Source of the DNA: Nitrososphaeria archaeon
Lineage (GTDB): Archaea; Thermoproteota; Nitrososphaeria; JACIWG01
DNA: 37,797 nt
Assembly: GCA_029776125.1 (NCBI GenBank)
Contig: JARVJS010000079.1
Coordinates: forward strand, 1 to 37,797
Direction of reading: 5' to 3'
Below the pieces are notes generated by a model, which worked only from the letters and a program-made list of their open reading frames with translations, was not told where the DNA came from and searched no databases. Position numbers and translations under genes: made by a program. Below, piece after piece: positions 31,086 through 37,797 of the stretch (the first letter of the stretch is position 1; each line of letters begins with the position of its first letter).

Positions 31086-32315
31086 CTATTCTATTATACC
31101 AGAACCTATGAGCCTCCACCTATCACTTACCCTCCTAGCTATAGCAACTCTAGCGCCTGGAAGTGCAGCAACAGGACGACGGAGCTTGACTTCAATGGTA
31201 TCGGACCTTGCCGAGGAAACGATACCTACAGTAACGGCAGTCCACACATTCAAACGTAACATTTCATTCATGACAATCTTTGTTACCGGAACCTCTTCCT
31301 CAAGACCTACAACCTTCTTAAAAAGGTTCACTTTCAAGCTCAGTGAATCGTATACTGGAAGGTCATAGTCAGTAGCACATACTACCGAGCCCACGAGGGA
31401 ATCGCTTTTAGTTAAAGATGGATCTAAATTTGTCCCTATGGCTACAAGACCGCCGCTTGTCACCTTATCCACTAACCCCGCACTAGTACTTAGAGACTTT
31501 ATGACAGTATTAATTGGAGTATACTCATTCTTTTCTTTATCTAGAATTCCCGGTAAAATTTTTATTTCATCGCCAACCTTAAACTGTCCTTGTATAAGTG
31601 ACCCACCAAGTACACCCCCCCTTAGGTCCATAAGGTCTGTGCCAGGCTTATTAACATCGAACGACCTAAGAACCTGCATTAAAGGCGGAGCGTTCAGATC
31701 TCTTACTGGAGTAGGGATATGCCTTTCTATTGCTTCGATAAGCGCATCAATATTTAATTTGTATGCAGCAGAAACCGGAATAATTGGAGCATTTTCTGCT
31801 ACAGTACCCTTAACAAAATTTTTTATAGCCAGATAATTTTCTCTAGCACGTTTATCGTCAACAAGGTCGACCTTATTTTGGACTATAACAATATTCTTTT
31901 TACCAAGCATATCGAGAGCGGCAAGATGCTCAGATGTTTGAGGCTGGGGAACCTTCTCGTCTGCGGCTATAACTAATATTGCACCGTCCATTAGAGCGGC
32001 ACCTGATAACATGTTAGCCATCAGACTTTCATGCCCAGGACAGTCAACAAAACTTACAACCCTAACAAGCTCAGCTGGAGAATTACAGGATGAACATGTT
32101 GGTAAGGTACTATAGTTTGATGGAGGAGAACATTTTGGGCATTTGTAGATTGCAGCATCAGCGTATCCAACACGAATTGTGATCCCACGCTTAAGCTCTT
32201 CACTATGCGTACTAGCCCACTTACCTGTCAAAGCCTGAACTAAGGTTGTTTTACCATGGTCAACATGCCCTGCTGTACCAATGTTTACTTCAGGCTGGCG
32301 TGGGATCTTATACAA
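31086..32315 (-). CDS. eif2g: Translation initiation factor aIF2 gamma subunit
   Basis: A 409-residue GTPase that, with aIF2-alpha and beta, carries Met-tRNAi to the small subunit. The G-domain has G1 AGHVDHGKT, G3 DCPGHESL, G4 NKVDLVD and G5 SAAY. A Zn knuckle between them has two C-x2-C pairs (YKCPKCSPP and PTCSSCNSP). Beta-barrel domains II and III follow. TTG at 32315 is chosen, as AGGTGA precedes it by about six bases; GTG at 32324 is part of that ribosome-binding site. It is 14 bases after rps6e and seven before the PIN gene. Alpha and beta subunits are not in the window. Confidence 0.97.
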   Translation of the reverse strand: MYKIPRQPEVNIGTAGHVDHGKTTLVQALTGKWASTHSEELKRGITIRVGYADAAIYKCPKCSPPSNYSTLPTCSSCNSPAELVRVVSFVDCPGHESLMANMLSGAALMDGAILVIAADEKVPQPQTSEHLAALDMLGKKNIVIVQNKVDLVDDKRARENYLAIKNFVKGTVAENAPIIPVSAAYKLNIDALIEAIERHIPTPVRDLNAPPLMQVLRSFDVNKPGTDLMDLRGGVLGGSLIQGQFKVGDEIKILPGILDKEKNEYTPINTVIKSLSTSAGLVDKVTSGGLVAIGTNLDPSLTKSDSLVGSVVCATDYDLPVYDSLSLKVNLFKKVVGLEEEVPVTKIVMNEMLRLNVWTAVTVGIVSSARSDTIEVKLRRPVAALPGARVAIARRVSDRWRLIGSGIIE

Positions 32316-32329
32316 GTGATTCACCTATT

Positions 32330-32695
32330 CTAGGATTTTATTTCTTCTGCTTCAGCTGGCAAGAGTACAGCATTTATTTGATAAATGTCTTCTGTTACAG
32401 TATTACCTCTAACAAGCTTTCTACGCCTCTCACCTGGCCTGACCTTTTTTAAACCTACACCTTTCGTAAGCAATGCATACTTTTTAACTCCACCCGGAAT
32501 ATCAGCTCGCATAGGAAAACCCGCCTTGTCGGAGCCGCCTGTTATCTTGATTTTCCCGTTGACGCCCAAGACTGAGCCATCTATTATATCATTTATTTTT
32601 AGACCTAGAAATGGTGCAGCCTGCTGGTCTTTAACTTCATATACTGTAGATTTTCCGGTTTTTGGATCAGATAGTACTATTTTAAAGTTGGCCAT
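32330..32695 (-). CDS. rps6e: Ribosomal protein S6e
   Basis: A 121-residue small-subunit protein, the short archaeal form of S6e. The signature GGSDKAGFPMR with DIPGGVKKYALLTKGVG is plainly present, as is the basic stretch RPGERRRKLVRGN. The eukaryotic phosphorylated tail is absent, as expected. It leads the rps6e-aIF2-gamma-PIN-rpo7 string. A TATA-like element 40-50 bases upstream suggests its own promoter, separating it from infB. Confidence 0.97.
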   Translation of the reverse strand: MANFKIVLSDPKTGKSTVYEVKDQQAAPFLGLKINDIIDGSVLGVNGKIKITGGSDKAGFPMRADIPGGVKKYALLTKGVGLKKVRPGERRRKLVRGNTVTEDIYQINAVLLPAEAEEIKS

Positions 32696-32734
32696 ATTTT
32701 ATTGCTCACTACCACAGAGCAGAACAATGGTATG

Positions 32735-32746
32735 TTATAAAATTTT
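32735..32746 (-). promoter_or_regulatory. Putative TATA box of the rps6e operon
   Basis: On the minus strand AAAATTTTATAA lies 40-51 bases before the rps6e ATG, in the 73-base gap after infB. Transcription would start near 32710 with a leader of about 15 bases. This splits the long ribosomal region into at least two units. The evidence is position and composition. Confidence 0.5.
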
Positions 32747-32768
32747 GATTTTTATATTCGCTCACCCT

Positions 32769-34550
32769 TTAAAGGAATATGAAGGAAGAATCTTTAGATC
32801 TTTTTATTTTTATTATTTCATCTAAAAGTCTTCGTTCTTCTTCACTTAATTTTTCCAAATACTTTGTTTTCAAAAGTTTTACATCGTTGACAGATGGCGA
32901 AGAATAGAGTATATCCCCTTCATCAAATGTTCTACCAACAAAGGCTTCTTTAATTGATACTGCGACCTGTTGACCTTTATAGGCTATGTCAAGACTTTTA
33001 CCCCTATCCTGTATACCGCTAACAACACCAACAGGCTCACCATCTTCTCTCATAAGCGGAAAACGTTTAAGCCTACCTTCCATCACTTCGACACCAAATA
33101 TTGCAGGATTACTCCTCCTGAACACGTAACCTTTTAAAACCTGTATTTTACACGGTAAAATAAGTGAACCGAATTCGGCAGACTCTCTCCTTAACCTTTC
33201 ACTTTCAACCCACTTCAAGTAACCATCTATCATATTAAATATTACAGGATCACTAAAGGTTTTGATACCTTTTGCAATAATAAGTTCTTCAGCATCAGGA
33301 TAAACTTTGACATGAAAATGCAATATAGCACCTAAAAGGGGGTCTCTCTCCGCAACTGTAATCGCTTCGATTACATCCCGCTTAGATACGGGGCCTATAT
33401 CTGCTAAACGAACAGGAATACCTTTTTTTCTAAGAAAGTTTACTATAGCTTCAAGTGAACCAAGTGCGTCAGCCTTAACAATCACACCAAGCTCATCCTT
33501 CAAAAAGGTTAAATCTTTAACTTCACTTTCAATCTGAATTTTTACTTCTTCAAACTTTGACATATCCTCTAAGCCGATAAACCTAGAGCCGGCCAAAACA
33601 CCGTCAAGTTCGGGTGAAACAATCTTAACACCAGCAGCAGCATAAACTTCACTTACATGATTAAATTTGTCCATAGGATCACGCATTTCATCTAAAGGCT
33701 TAGGCATCAAAAGAGCCCTTACACGTATCAGATGTGCACCATCCCTCTTCAACATCACAAGGGAATCATTTACTTTTAAAACACCTTCAATAAGGATGGC
33801 GTCTGCGGTAACACCCAAACCAACCTCCTCCTTGACCTCAAGCACTATACCGGATGGTGTACCAAGCTTATATGCGAGCTGAGAACTCATATAATGCTGT
33901 GTCAGCCCAACAATTATAGAGAGAAGTTCGGGAATACCTTCACCAGTTTTTGCACTAACAGGCACTATAGCAATTTCCTTAGTAAAATTTTTTACCCTAG
34001 AATAGAGATCAGACCTAAATCCAAGCTGTGAAAGGCTTCCCACAACAGTATAGAGTTGACGTTCCAGAATTTCTATAACCGAAGGAGATTGAATTTTAAG
34101 GGATTCTGTTACAAATGATGTAGGACCAGGTTTCCAGCCACTTATCATGTCAATTTTATTTAAGGCGACAACAAATGGAACACGCCTTTCTCTCAAAATA
34201 TTTATGCTTTCAACAGTCTGAGCTTCAACACCTTTCATTACGTCCACAACAAGTATAGAGAAATCTGCTGCAGAGCCACCCCGTACCCTAAGATTCGAGA
34301 AAACTTCATGCCCTGGTGTGTCTATTACCAACAGTCCAGGAACCTTGATTTCACCACCAACCTTTGATAATAGTGGACCACAAATTTCAGTTAGAGTTTC
34401 TTTAGGAAATATACTTGCACCAATATGCTGTGTTATACCACCGCTTTCCCTAGCTTGAACAGCGGTCTTCCTAATTTTATCCAATAGAGAAGTTTTTCCG
34501 GAATCCACGTGCCCTAATACAACCACAATAGGTTGCCTTAATCTATTCAA
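32769..34550 (-). CDS. infB: Translation initiation factor aIF5B
   Basis: A 593-residue GTPase homologous to eIF5B and bacterial IF2, which drives subunit joining. The G-domain has VLGHVDSGKTSL (G1), DTPGHEVF (G3), NKIDM (G4) and SAKTGEGI (G5). Domains II and III follow, and domain IV near 460-550 (GYVFRRSNPAIFGVEV) binds the CCA end of initiator tRNA. Its length is that of archaeal aIF5B, without the eukaryotic N-terminal extension and without an intein, though some archaea have one in this gene. The start is TTG. It follows rpl24e; the nucleoside diphosphate kinase gene often found between them is absent. Confidence 0.97.
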   Translation of the reverse strand: MNRLRQPIVVVLGHVDSGKTSLLDKIRKTAVQARESGGITQHIGASIFPKETLTEICGPLLSKVGGEIKVPGLLVIDTPGHEVFSNLRVRGGSAADFSILVVDVMKGVEAQTVESINILRERRVPFVVALNKIDMISGWKPGPTSFVTESLKIQSPSVIEILERQLYTVVGSLSQLGFRSDLYSRVKNFTKEIAIVPVSAKTGEGIPELLSIIVGLTQHYMSSQLAYKLGTPSGIVLEVKEEVGLGVTADAILIEGVLKVNDSLVMLKRDGAHLIRVRALLMPKPLDEMRDPMDKFNHVSEVYAAAGVKIVSPELDGVLAGSRFIGLEDMSKFEEVKIQIESEVKDLTFLKDELGVIVKADALGSLEAIVNFLRKKGIPVRLADIGPVSKRDVIEAITVAERDPLLGAILHFHVKVYPDAEELIIAKGIKTFSDPVIFNMIDGYLKWVESERLRRESAEFGSLILPCKIQVLKGYVFRRSNPAIFGVEVMEGRLKRFPLMREDGEPVGVVSGIQDRGKSLDIAYKGQQVAVSIKEAFVGRTFDEGDILYSSPSVNDVKLLKTKYLEKLSEEERRLLDEIIKIKRSKDSSFIFL

Positions 34551-34613
34551 AGAAAATCACACCTACACACTTACAACTATTCCATAAAAATGGGATTATA
34601 TAATAATTTTAAT

Positions 34614-34811
34614 CTATGATTTCTTAGCAGTTCTTTTAGGATGCTTATCAGTCCATTTTAACTTTCTAGGATCCCTTTTTAGAACCAGCATATTCTTTCT
34701 ACATTTTGAAGAACAAAACCAGAGCATTGTACCATCATTCCTTACAAAGGCTATACCAGTACCCATTTCTATTGTAGAACCACAAAATGAACACTTTTTC
34801 TGGAATGACAT
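34614..34811 (-). CDS. rpl24e: Ribosomal protein L24e
   Basis: A 65-residue large-subunit zinc-ribbon protein. The C-x2-C pair (CSFCGSTI) and the C-x3-C pair ([11 protein letters not shown]) give the treble-clef fold, followed by [13 protein letters not shown], nearly invariant in archaeal L24e. It lies seven bases after rps28e in the conserved L7Ae-S28e-L24e order. Confidence 0.97.
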   Translation of the reverse strand: MSFQKKCSFCGSTIEMGTGIAFVRNDGTMLWFCSSKCRKNMLVLKRDPRKLKWTDKHPKRTAKKS

Positions 34812-34818
34812 ATTAGGG

Positions 34819-35034
34819 TCACTTTATCTTCTTTGCCTCGAGTTCAGTGTCTCTTAACATTACAATGTCCCCAATTCTAACAGGACCCTTAACGTTTCTA
34901 GTTAAGATCCTATTCTTGTCCCTACCCTCTAAAATTTTGACCCTCACCTGTGTAACTTCTCCAGCAACACCAGTCCTACCTACTATTTGAACAACTTCAG
35001 CAGGTGTCGGCTTTTCTTCAGTTTTCACAGACAT
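34819..35034 (-). CDS. rps28e: Ribosomal protein S28e
   Basis: A 71-residue small-subunit protein with the OB-fold signature: [20 protein letters not shown] then [19 protein letters not shown] and the end [14 protein letters not shown] at 35034 was chosen because AGGTG seven bases before it acts as ribosome-binding site; the upstream in-frame GTG at 35043 is part of that site. It is coupled to rpl7ae and rpl24e. Confidence 0.96.
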   Translation of the reverse strand: MSVKTEEKPTPAEVVQIVGRTGVAGEVTQVRVKILEGRDKNRILTRNVKGPVRIGDIVMLRDTELEAKKIK

Positions 35035-35052
35035 ACTAGACACCTAAAAATT

Positions 35053-35460
35053 TTATGATTGAGGTTTAAGCTTTGAAACAGACTTTATTAGATCGTCTAA
35101 AAGTGGAGCAGTTTCACCTGGTTCAATTATGCAGACTGAAGCAGCCGGAACATCTATTCCAACAGCAGCACCAAGCTGACTCTTACTTGAAACGTAAACG
35201 TATGGTATCTTTTTTTCTTCACATAATATTGGAAGGTGAGCTACAATTTCAGGTGGATCTACATCTTCAGCTATAACTACTAGTTTGGCAACACCACGCT
35301 CTACACTTTTTGTAACCTCATTTGTACCCTTTTTAACCTTACCTGATTCAGAGGCTCTTCTTAATATTTCGTAAACAGAATCCATAATTTCCTTTGGAGT
35401 TTCAAATTTCACATAGTACGCCTTCCGACTAGACTCATCCTTTCTGGCCGACATAGTCAT
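35053..35460 (-). CDS. rpl7ae: Ribosomal protein L7Ae / K-turn-binding protein
   Basis: A 135-residue L7Ae protein. Besides its place in the large subunit, archaeal L7Ae binds kink-turns in box C/D and H/ACA guide RNPs and RNase P. The RNA-binding signature [18 protein letters not shown] and [17 protein letters not shown] is perfect, and [17 protein letters not shown] follows. ATG at 35460 is used, with GGAGG 13 bases upstream; TTG at 35463 or ATG at 35454 are possible, and translation from further upstream gives a non-family tail. It leads the rpl7ae-rps28e-rpl24e-infB string. Confidence 0.96.
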   Translation of the reverse strand: MTMSARKDESSRKAYYVKFETPKEIMDSVYEILRRASESGKVKKGTNEVTKSVERGVAKLVVIAEDVDPPEIVAHLPILCEEKKIPYVYVSSKSQLGAAVGIDVPAASVCIIEPGETAPLLDDLIKSVSKLKPQS

Positions 35461-35522
35461 CAAGTCCCTAAAACCTCCATTTAACCAGAATATAAACATA
35501 ACCTTTAATAAATTTTCTTAAG

Positions 35523-37268
35523 CTATCTTGTGGAAAAGTACAATTTTACAATGTTATCCTGCTTACTATCAATTCTAGCAAAACCTTCACGTTCTAACTG
35601 AACTATTGAGCCAACAGGTTCTTCAGCCAAACCTTTTTCCCCAAACCCTTCGATCAATTCCCCATTAGGTGTAATCATCTGAACTTTTACACACTCTGTT
35701 ACTGGAACCCAATGTATGAGTGGCGCATCAAGCTTTTTTGCAGTCTCAATATCAAAACTATGCACCCTAGCTTCTGCATAAGTAAACTTTAAATTAAATT
35801 CTGTAAGGTTAGCAAAACCCATTAGTCTAAAGACATTAAATTTTTTGATTAATTCAAGGTCATTCTTACTAATATAAACTTTTAATACACTGTTTTCTGG
35901 AATTAGACTTATACTCCTATAACCCATAGAATCAACATTAGGATGCTTCCTCAAAACAATTTTCCGTTCCTCACCAAAACCTCTTATAGCCAGGACTATC
36001 GGATTAAACACAGCAAAATATCTAGGAGCTATTGGGTCAACAATCTTCTTATTTATAGAATATAAAGTTGTCCAGCTTATTGTTGCATCAACAGGTTTAA
36101 TGTTGACTTCATAAATTATCTGTCTTATAGTTTCAGGAAGAATGCCACGCCTTCTTAGGGCTTTAAAGGTTGCAAGCCGTGGATCATCAAATCCACTATA
36201 CAGGCCTTTGGCTATACCCTGCATAATCTTAGATTTACTTAAAACGCCCCCTTCAATTTTGAGTCTTCCATAATGTATTGCTGTAGGATAGACCCATCCG
36301 AGGTAAGAGTACATGTATTTTTGGCGAACCATGTTGGTATAATGTTCTTTTCCTCTAATAATGTGTGTTACACCCATCAAATGGTCATCAAGACCTGCTG
36401 AAAAATTGTAAAGAGGCCAAACCCTATACTTAGAGCCAACACGCGGGTGAGGATGTCTTCTTGTATCAACTATCCTTAATGCAGGCCAATCCCTTACTGC
36501 TGGATTAGGATGGTTTAAATCAGTTTTTATTCGAAGAACAGCTCGGCCTTCACCAAAAGTGCCGTCTAGCATCTTATCAAAACGTTCAAGATTTTCTTTT
36601 ACAGAAAGACTTCTACAAGGACAAGGCCTTTTTTCGACCAAAAGCTTCTTAAACGCTTCACCTTCACATGTGCAAACGTACGCACCTTCAACTTCAATAA
36701 GCTTTCTGGCATATTCATAATATATTGGTAAGCGATCACTTTGAATATATTCCTCATCCCATTCACACTTTAACCATCTTAGATCATCCTTAATTGATTC
36801 ATAGAATGGTAACGAAGCCTTCTTTAGCCTGGGATCTGTATCCTCAAACCTTAAAATAAACTTACCACCATACATTCTCGCGTAATCATGTGATAATATT
36901 ATTGCTCTTGCAGAACCGAGATGGAGCACACAATCAGGGTTCGGAGCAAAACGTGTAACAACTTTTCCATATTTTTCAACTTCAGGAAGTGGGGGTAAAA
37001 TTTTTTCCTCCTTCTTTGGTTGAGCATGCCTTTCTCCAAAAGAATATTGGGATAAAAGATTTTTTTGATCTTCTAAACTCAGGCTATTAATTTGCTCAGA
37101 AATTTCATTTACTATTTTAACCAGATTTCTAGCATTAGACTTTAATTCAGGCCTTTCGCCGAAAACTTTACCTAGTACAGCTTGAGGATTACACTTGCCC
37201 CCAAACTTTACAGCATTTTCTAGAGCATATTTTCTTATAAGTTCTTCAATTTCTTTTTCCTGGAACAA
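35523..37268 (-). CDS. gltX: Glutamyl-tRNA synthetase, archaeal type
   Basis: A 581-residue class I synthetase of the archaeal/eukaryotic GlxRS branch. The HIGH-like element is in PNPDCVLHLGSARAI (about residues 112-126), where HLGS takes the place of HIGH, and the KMSKS-like element is GGVLSKSKI near 345. The C-terminal half is the beta-barrel anticodon-binding type shared with GlnRS, not the helical type of bacterial GluRS. Archaeal enzymes of this type usually also form Glu-tRNA-Gln for GatDE. The start is TTG, one base after the idsA stop, so the two are coupled. Confidence 0.96.
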   Translation of the reverse strand: MFQEKEIEELIRKYALENAVKFGGKCNPQAVLGKVFGERPELKSNARNLVKIVNEISEQINSLSLEDQKNLLSQYSFGERHAQPKKEEKILPPLPEVEKYGKVVTRFAPNPDCVLHLGSARAIILSHDYARMYGGKFILRFEDTDPRLKKASLPFYESIKDDLRWLKCEWDEEYIQSDRLPIYYEYARKLIEVEGAYVCTCEGEAFKKLLVEKRPCPCRSLSVKENLERFDKMLDGTFGEGRAVLRIKTDLNHPNPAVRDWPALRIVDTRRHPHPRVGSKYRVWPLYNFSAGLDDHLMGVTHIIRGKEHYTNMVRQKYMYSYLGWVYPTAIHYGRLKIEGGVLSKSKIMQGIAKGLYSGFDDPRLATFKALRRRGILPETIRQIIYEVNIKPVDATISWTTLYSINKKIVDPIAPRYFAVFNPIVLAIRGFGEERKIVLRKHPNVDSMGYRSISLIPENSVLKVYISKNDLELIKKFNVFRLMGFANLTEFNLKFTYAEARVHSFDIETAKKLDAPLIHWVPVTECVKVQMITPNGELIEGFGEKGLAEEPVGSIVQLEREGFARIDSKQDNIVKLYFSTR

Positions 37269-37269
37269 T

Positions 37270-37797
37270 TTACCTACTCCTACTTGAGGCCTCCATTGTC
37301 AAATTTATTAACATGTCCCTAGCCCTAGATTTTGGAAAAGTTTGGAGAATGGATATTGCCTTTTCTGATAGCAGCTTAGCTTCAAATCTAACCCTTTCAG
37401 GAGCGCCAGATGATATAATTATGGATAAGGCATCATTTATTTCTGCATTTGAAGCCTTACGATTGCCTAAGATTGATAAAAGTTTAGACCTTTCACTTTC
37501 AGAAACACTTTCTAGCACATATCTTATAACTAAGGTTTTCTTCCCCTCTCTAATATCATTCCCAACAGGTTTACCTGTTACTAAAGGATCTCCAGTTATA
37601 GCAAGAACATCATCAACTAGTTGAAAGCATAAGCCATATAGTCTACCAAACTCCTTCAATTTTTCTATAGAAGAATCATCTGCACCACCTAGGACAGCAC
37701 CTATTATAGTACAAGCTTTAAACAAGGATGAAGTCTTCAATTCTATAAGATGGTAGTATTCCTCTTTAGAAGGAAACACTTTTGACTCAGCAATTTT
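37270..37797 (-). CDS. idsA: Polyprenyl (geranylgeranyl) diphosphate synthase, C-terminal part
   Basis: The last 175 residues of a trans-isoprenyl diphosphate synthase; the reading frame is open to the window edge, so the 5' half with the first Asp-rich motif lies outside. The visible part has Y-Y-H-L-I-E-L-K-T (the conserved KT), FQLVDDVLAITGD as second Asp-rich motif and GKPVGNDIREGKKTLV after it. The second motif reads DDVLA, not DDxxD, so its last Asp is Ala. The enzyme would make C20 or longer chains for ether lipids. An idsA-gltX pair occurs in other archaea. Confidence 0.93.
   Translation of the reverse strand, partial: KIAESKVFPSKEEYYHLIELKTSSLFKACTIIGAVLGGADDSSIEKLKEFGRLYGLCFQLVDDVLAITGDPLVTGKPVGNDIREGKKTLVIRYVLESVSESERSKLLSILGNRKASNAEINDALSIIISSGAPERVRFEAKLLSEKAISILQTFPKSRARDMLINLTMEASSRSR

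Noticed and set aside
30732-31368. Long plus-strand frames opposite the PIN and aIF2-gamma genes
   Set aside because: They are antisense shadows rich in Ser/Thr/Leu; the minus strand encodes recognised conserved proteins.
1-37797. CRISPR arrays, insertion sequences, inteins or prophage
   Set aside because: No regularly spaced direct repeats, transposase or integrase, intein splicing motifs in smc, infB or other usual hosts, or phage genes were seen.

Overview
The window is a gene-dense, low-GC archaeal chromosome segment with no mobile element, CRISPR array or prophage. The markers are archaeal throughout: aIF2-gamma, aIF5B, Rpo7/Spt4, ribosomal proteins S6e, S24e, S27ae, S28e, L24e and L7Ae, Alba, two-subunit GMP synthetase, archaemetzincin, GTP-dependent dephospho-CoA kinase, and an ESCRT-III/Vps4 (Cdv) cell-division locus. 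The Cdv genes, the Nitrosopumilus-output-type domain gene and the gene order point to the TACK/Thermoproteota branch (Nitrososphaeria/Bathyarchaeia-like). A finer placement cannot be made by eye. TTG is a very common start codon, often behind an AGGTGA-type ribosome-binding site; other genes look leaderless.

Layout. At 1-4192 there is an archaeal condensin operon on the minus strand (smc, scpA, and the first codons of a probable scpB running off the left edge). From 4256 to 11696 a minus-strand metabolic stretch follows: NAD(P)HX repair, an M20-like protein with altered metal ligands, two-subunit class I fumarase, protein disulfide oxidoreductase, a UroD-like protein and a sugar-nucleotide epimerase. 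From 11823 to 16812 comes a mixed block: a NitrOD5-like protein, tRNA-Asp(GTC), a 4-oxalocrotonate tautomerase, an anchored CAP/SCP protein, a C45-type acyltransferase/hydrolase, guaAb with a small unknown partner, and archaemetzincin. From 16966 to 19118 are Alba, a Cys-rich KH-like protein and aspS.

The cell-division locus is at 19122-23165. A short ESCRT-III protein, a winged-helix ESCRT-III protein (CdvB) and the Vps4-type ATPase CdvC are transcribed leftward, with a TrmB-like regulator transcribed rightward from a shared 93-bp region holding nested inverted repeats. A large hairpin followed by seven T lies between the two ESCRT-III genes. A small membrane protein and a large S-layer-like protein with a hendecad stalk and C-terminal anchor follow (23166-25629), then an Lrp/AsnC regulator.

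From 26415 to 28735 a HEFLH putative metalloprotease is translationally coupled to a nucleotidyltransferase-kinase fusion; this pair is the least explained unit here. From 28725 to the right edge there is a minus-strand translation/transcription supercluster: idsA (partial), gltX, rpl7ae, rps28e, rpl24e, infB, rps6e, aIF2-gamma, a PIN protein, rpo7, spt4, dephospho-CoA kinase, rps24e and an unusually short rps27ae. It joins two gene strings well known in archaea. No stretch above 300 bases lacks a gene; the longest gap is about 230 bases at 25630-25858, upstream of the S-layer-like and Lrp genes.
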